Source: Scortum barcoo
Taxonomy: Eukaryota > Chordata > Actinopteri > Centrarchiformes > Terapontidae
Length of the DNA: 64,000 nucleotides
Assembly (NCBI GenBank): GCA_023238725.1
Contig: CM041534.1
Coordinates: 1,929,449-1,993,448, forward strand
Reading direction: 5' to 3'
Below are positions 59,061 to 64,000 of this stretch, in pieces. The notes beneath the pieces were generated by a model, which was not told the DNA's origin, made no database searches, and saw only the letters and a program-made list of their open reading frames with translations. The position numbers and the translations under genes were made by a program. Positions within the stretch are counted from its first letter, which is position 1. Each line of letters starts with the position of its first letter.

Positions 59061-60689
59061 TCTCTCCATTGCCAACACTCTCAATCGAAGTGACAATACC
59101 AGACCTAACCAATTCCTCTGTCAATACTGTGTTCTGCAAGGCTGGAGAGACAGTTTAACCAAACTTTGTTGTGTCCCCACAACAAAAATGCCACTATATG
59201 TCCTTAGACATATGTCCTTTTGATAAGTGACAACATGGACAAACAAACCAATGATACACTTTGGTTTAAACTATTATTTTGTAGGTATCTTTACAGCTAA
59301 TTGGTGTTGATGCAGCAGTGAATCGGACAAAATAGCAATTGCAATTGGTATACACTTGGATAATGCTTAATACAGTGTCATTCAACATTCTCCCATGTGT
59401 GTGTTCACAAAACACAACATAATGAATGAATGCATGCAGTACAGGTAGGAAATTGCACATACATTAGTAACACGCTGAGTGCACAAACAGTTTGGTATGC
59501 ACATACTGCAGGAGCTTCACCTTGGGCAGCGCATGAGACTGAGGAGACTGAAAGAGCTAATGTCAAAACATGCAATATCAACATATTTCATACCCTGCCT
59601 TCATATTCTGTTTCATGCTATTTCTTTTTTAAGTTACAGCCAACAAACAGCTAGGCCTGTTGTAATGTTATTATTTGACTGTAATTATTTGGGCTGATAG
59701 TGATCATTTGGCATTGTTAGATTCCACAATCAAGGGAATTTTAACCCAGTTGTAGAAATGTTGCACCAAGTACAGAGCAAATTAGGTGCATTTCCCTCAG
59801 CTGAAGTGAGCTAATAAACTATCTACTGAGCACAAGGTTCCAAAAAATGGAAAGAGCTTGGCTGTCCAGACATTGTCCCTATTGGGCAGGTTGTTTCAGC
59901 TTCTATGAGATCATATCTCTTCCTTTGTGGAGCAAGATGATGACTGAGAGCTGCCAATAGCAGGTGTCTTTATTTATGCTGGAGAGTCTTCCCTGTGGAT
60001 GCAGCAGTGTTTGGCAGCTCAGGAGAAAGTTGTGCTGGAGATAATTCAGACACAGTTCTTTGCTGCTTAACTTCAGTGTATTTAAACTCAGTTTTATGTT
60101 GTTTTGCAGTATAATTTGACCAAACAGCTGCTCTGTCACATAATACTCTCCTCATCATTATTTATCCACAAATGTGTCTTCATCGCCTATTTGTCACATA
60201 AAGTCTTTATCAGCAAAAACTCATCAAGCAAGTGTAAAACGTTTGTAGTGATATTGTGATAACACAGACATGCTTTAATGTAAACATGGTTTTGCATTTT
60301 AACTAAAATAAAAAAGGGTCTTCTACATTATTTAACTGTCTTTATTGATTTTTGTTTCATTGGGTAGGCCTACTCAACTGCTTTAAAGCTGACCACAAGA
60401 AAATTAAAATATATCCAATCCTTGTAAAAAATTAATTCATGCTGTGTCAGGTCTGTCCGCAAGACGACAAGTAAGCTGAAAATGCTTGTGTTTCCTCAGT
60501 GCAGTTCAGATTGACCAGAACTCTCCAGAATCGCAGACTCCATGTTAAACATGAGTCATCCGGAACAACAAAATGTTGAACATACCGTGATTAAATTGTT
60601 GAATTTATTAAAGCACAAGTTGATAACATTATGAACAAGTGCTCTTATCTTGTGTGAGCTCTCTGCTCCTCTTACTATGATTCACACCA
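59061..60689. other. intergenic, no gene seen
   Basis: No recognisable exon, RNA or mobile element. The first 150 bases may still be diverged LINE 5' sequence. Confidence 0.45.
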
Positions 60690-61074
60690 ACTCACCTCAA
60701 AAGCCCCTCCCCCTCGACTTTGCTCAGTCTCAGTCTTTCTTTTTAACTTGTTTTTCTCCATCACTCTTTTTCTGTTGACTTAAGTTTCATGTAAACTGTT
60801 GTTTACTCAACCGAACATCGGTTGTTTGCTTGTTGTTTATCCTCCACTCTGAGTGAGCTCATGTACAGTGGAGCAGAGTCTGTACAGGAGCAGTGATTGA
60901 AGCTCTGTCAGATACTCTGTTCTGATTGGTTGTTTTCATTCAGGTGTGGTGGATTCTTGTCCAATGAGGTTAGAGGCAGCAGGTGGAGCCAGAGGAGTCT
61001 GATTTTATCACAGATTATCTGTCTCATGTTCTACTGTCAGGACACAGTGACAGTTATTTTAAATAAGTTACCTT
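60690..61074 (+). repeat. dispersed repeat, copy B (partner at 3420-3793)
   Basis: Same orientation as copy A. The core 60916-61054 is nearly identical to 3611-3748; the pyrimidine-rich left half is much more diverged and carries extra sequence (about 60860-60915). Next to its right edge lies an imperfect palindrome (61071-61103, CCTTTAAGAG and CTCTAAAGG arms), possibly a trace of an element end. Confidence 0.6.
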
Positions 61075-62488
61075 TAAGAGTAGTGTAATTACTGCTCTAA
61101 AGGAATGCTAAAGAAAGTCATTTTTTACCTTTTTTTTAGTTAGTTTTTTTTTTGGGAGGGTTGTTTCTCAGTAACAACCTCAATACTGTATATGTGTATT
61201 TGCAAGTCCTCCAATTTGACCTGAGTAAGTACACCTCCGACATACGCCACCCTCACAGTGTGGTAAGTGCTCTCCACAGGCTCAGTAACGCCTCTGCTGC
61301 CTGATAGACACATAACACTTATGTCAGATTGATAGGTGACAAGGAAGAAAGCCATTGATCTTTGCCTGATTTAACTATAATACAGCCCAGCCAGATTCAT
61401 CAGTGCTGCAACAACTATCAGTGACCAGAGCCAATCTGTCTTACTCCATCTAGCCTGAAACTACTCAGTCATTTATGGGCGATACAACGGCCATAGATCG
61501 AATGGAGCCAAAGTGGAAAGCATTCAAGCCTGTGCAACACTGCTGTTTTGTGACTATACAAACTCTCACTAAATTATATGATGGTAATGAAATGTGCATG
61601 CCATCTTTAAGCACTTTGTCACTAATTTACCTGTTGACAACATATGTATTTAATGGCTGAGGTTAAAGAAAGACTCACAGAACACTCACTTGTTTGCATG
61701 ACGTGTAACCTGAGTTGGTAGAATAAAAACCACATACACGTGCCCATGCATAACATTATTTCCCTGTCAGACTCCTTCACGTAATCTCCATCACATAATC
61801 CCTTTGAGGGGAGAAAGCATATTTCTCTCACTTCAGGTGCTTTGGGCACATATTTGCATTTTCAGATGCCAGGCTCTTTTAACATAATTTCAGGACACTG
61901 GGCTCCCCTGTGACACCACTGGGAAGCTGTTTTTACTCATCGTGACCAGGTTTACCTGTGGGAAATGTCCTCTGTGTGTGAACTTGGAGATTAAAGGTGA
62001 AAGGACAATGCTGGGATTAGACATTTATGTAAAATCTATTGGAACTGCCTAATCCCAGCAAATAGTGATTTTATTGATGAGTTTTAGAGAAACAGAAGGT
62101 GCTGTAGCTGTCTTTGAAATGTTCATTCACTAAAAGTGAGAGTGATTTGGTCTCTCCTGCAGGAAATCTTTGACACTGAGGCTTAGTTTTTTCTTCCTAA
62201 AGACAAACTGACAAGTGTGTGAGGTGGAGGGAACTTTTTTCTTATTCCTCGTAGGAGAATCCTTGGCAGGACTGAACTGACACAGAAAGCTCCTCTCACA
62301 AACTTAAAATTAACTTCTCATCTTTGGATGTCCCAGCAAGCCTCACAGAGTTACACTGATGATTACACAGAGAATATCAGGCTGTATCTCAACAGTGCAC
62401 CACAACAAGAGCTGAGGAGCCACAGACAAGAAGACAGAAGGATGTAAACACAGACATACAAAGAACTGAAACAGGGGAATAGAAGAAG
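61075..62488. other. intergenic or intronic; no second exon found
   Basis: If the exon at 62495-62555 is real, this is the 5' part of its first intron. A minus-strand frame at 61140-61355 (71 codons) has protein-like composition (CLSGSRGVTEPVESTYHTVR) but no recognised family. The interval 61750-61960 is repeat-free and possibly conserved. Nothing else is recognised. Confidence 0.4.
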
Positions 62489-62494
62489 TCTTAC

Positions 62495-62555
62495 CTGGGA
62501 ACACAAGCACAGCAAACACCCATGACAGGATGATGAAACATACCGAGTTATACAT
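62495..62555 (-). CDS. putative first coding exon: start codon plus signal peptide, partial gene
   Basis: ATG at 62555-62553 has A at -3 (AGCATG), a favourable Kozak position. It is followed by 20 codons: MYNSV, then a hydrophobic core (CFIILSWVFAVLVF) and P, the shape of a cleavable signal peptide or signal anchor. After one more base (62495) comes AG|GTAAGA (donor at 62494-62489), a consensus 5' splice site leaving a phase-1 intron, as is common for signal-peptide exons of secreted and Ig-type proteins. Upstream lie TATA-like and CCAAT sequences and local CpG enrichment. I cannot name the gene. No downstream exon was recognised on the minus strand, so the first intron would be long. A chance combination is possible. 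Confidence 0.5.
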
Positions 62556-62935
62556 GCTTCCTAAGCACTGCTGATTCTGATCTGCTCGTTTGTTTTATAG
62601 ATGCTCTTTTTGTATCTTCCCACAACAGCGTCTCAGAGAGCTGCACACTTTGCTATTTTTTTCCTTTCTCTGCCTTCCTCCTGAATGTCAGTTTGGATAG
62701 CTTTTCAACCCTACTTGCGGGTTGACCTGAAGATGCTTTAAATCCAGTGCAAGTAGTAGTTGGCGGCACACACAGAGGCTGGCTCCTCGCGCAGTGTTCG
62801 ATCTCCCTCTCTTCCACGTACTACAGCACACAGAGGGACCAGCACTCTGCAAGACTGGGGGAAGAGGAGGGGAGGGAAGTCTCTGCTCTGCTGGCATTGG
62901 CCGGAGCGTCTGTCGATCGTCTGTGAACAGTCCTA
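62556..62935 (-). promoter_or_regulatory. putative promoter and 5' UTR of the minus-strand gene
   Basis: On the minus strand TATAAAA lies at 62599-62593, about 40 bases before the ATG. CCAAT lies at 62900-62896 within CCGGCCAATG. CpGs cluster at 62763-62925 (CGCG, TCGA, ACGT, CCGG, GTCGATCG), clearly denser than the neighbouring sequence. If transcription starts upstream of the cluster, a 69-codon upstream open frame (62897-62688) would sit in the leader. If the TATA box is used, the leader would be only about 10 bases. Confidence 0.4.
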
Positions 62936-64000
62936 GCTCTGTTTTTTTTTTCTTTTTTTTGCCTGATTTAAATCCTGCTTTTCTTCCTCTGCCTTCTGAC
63001 AGACTTGTGCAGGATTTTTTAAAATAAAAGACACATTTTCAATAAAGCCCAAGTAAATGGAAACCTAATCAATGCAAAGGTAATCTTGGAAGGTGGACAT
63101 TTTCTGAAAAATAATACTTTCTTGGTGTGATTTCTGGTGTTGTCTGATATGTCTTGAATGTGTTTTAATGAGGTATTTCGATGCAGTGTTATGACAGTTT
63201 GGACTGCTCTATCCGGTTGAAGCACACAGATAGTTCGTTTGTGGAGAATAGAAACACTGTCGGACAGAAAGACATGTAATGAGGTGACACTCTGTGTGAT
63301 GAGATTCTCCCTCAAATCCTGACTGCTGCTATTTTGGGTAAAGTCATATGTTGAGTTGATGTGTGATTCATTTTAAAACCTGTTGAAAGTCCCTGCCACA
63401 AAAGTGTTCATATTCTTGTGCTGCAAACTACCCATTTTCAAGGTGTAGATAGAGTGTATATAAAATGATAAAATATGTTCAGAACAGATATGAAACAAGC
63501 CTTAAAAAGAAAGACCAAGGAAAACCAAAATATTCAGTTGGAAAACACAGCACAAATCTCATTTTCTTTCCCTTGTCCGTTTCATTGTCTCATTGCTGCT
63601 CCTACAGGCAGATGATGGAAAGACATAAAATAAATAAACAAAAAAATTTAAAAATGAAAAAAAAGTTTTTAAAGGCCCATAGATGAAGCACGTGGCCATA
63701 TACAAGTAGAAATATCTGTAGTCGACACAAAATTTTGATCTTTCATTTAAACTTAAGACAGTGAGACACGTGTAAGTTCCTTTTGACAAAATGAATGGAA
63801 CATTTATCCATGTGTCACTCAGGGTGGGATGTCTCTGGGAACATTTTCATTTGTGAAAATAAATCACAAACCACAGCAGTGCTGTAGAGACTATGAAGTG
63901 TGTTTCTTGCAGCAACATTTATAGCATCATGATGAGCCTGTGGCGTAGGCACTAATGGATGGGAAAGATGCAGACCCCTCACTTGTTGAGGTGTTGGTCT
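62936..64000. other. intergenic upstream of the putative gene, no gene seen
   Basis: There are T tracts at 62941-62959 and an A-rich stretch at 63620-63670. No recognisable exon, RNA gene or mobile element. Confidence 0.45.

Noticed and set aside
1..64000. A new multi-gene system (defence, biosynthetic or operon-like)
   Set aside because: No run of adjacent intact genes, no shared promoter architecture and no unfamiliar conserved protein set is visible; the window is vertebrate intergenic DNA with mobile-element remains.

Overview
This is AT-rich, CpG-poor vertebrate DNA, almost certainly from a ray-finned (teleost) fish. The evidence is the repeat content: a Tc1-like transposon with long IR/DR ends, a Rex3/RTE-type retrotransposon with a GATG tail, L2-type LINE fragments, TTAA-bounded MITEs and hAT-like ends, plus many dinucleotide microsatellites. 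Family names rest on pattern recognition, since no database search was possible. No complete multi-exon gene is visible. The long reading frames that I recognise belong to decayed mobile elements.

Layout. 1-6.1 kb: intergenic, with a short dispersed repeat at 186-285 and copy A of a dispersed repeat (3420-3793). 6.1-7.7 kb: one full-length but inactivated Tc1-like element. 7.7-19.4 kb: intergenic, with microsatellites, a diverged tandem duplication (16.5-16.7 kb) and several repeat-free blocks that look like conserved non-coding DNA. 19.4-22.06 kb: a 5'-truncated, internally deleted Rex3-like LINE. 22-33.5 kb: intergenic, with pieces of non-autonomous elements and a large compound TA/TG microsatellite. 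33.5-33.9 kb: a reverse-transcriptase fossil. 34.6-34.9 kb: one end of a hAT-like element. 39.3 and 46.3 kb: two TTAA-bounded MITEs. 41.3-41.9 kb: an L2-type 3' end. 43.6 kb: a pentanucleotide satellite. 58.1-59.06 kb: an L2-type LINE fossil on the minus strand. 60.69-61.07 kb: copy B of the 3.4 kb repeat, in the same orientation.

The best candidate for a real host gene is at the right end on the minus strand. A 61-base exon (62495-62555) encodes a start methionine and a hydrophobic signal-peptide-like segment and ends in a consensus GTAAGA donor. Behind it lie a TATA-like box, a CCAAT box and the most CpG-rich stretch I noticed outside repeats. If real, the gene runs leftwards and much of this window may be its first intron or neighbouring regulatory DNA. 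I could not identify the gene or find its second exon.

I found no operon, CRISPR array, phage, tRNA, rRNA or undescribed multi-gene system. The observations most worth checking are the candidate first exon, the repeat pair with an unusually well kept core, the TTAA MITEs and the repeat-free blocks that may be conserved non-coding elements.
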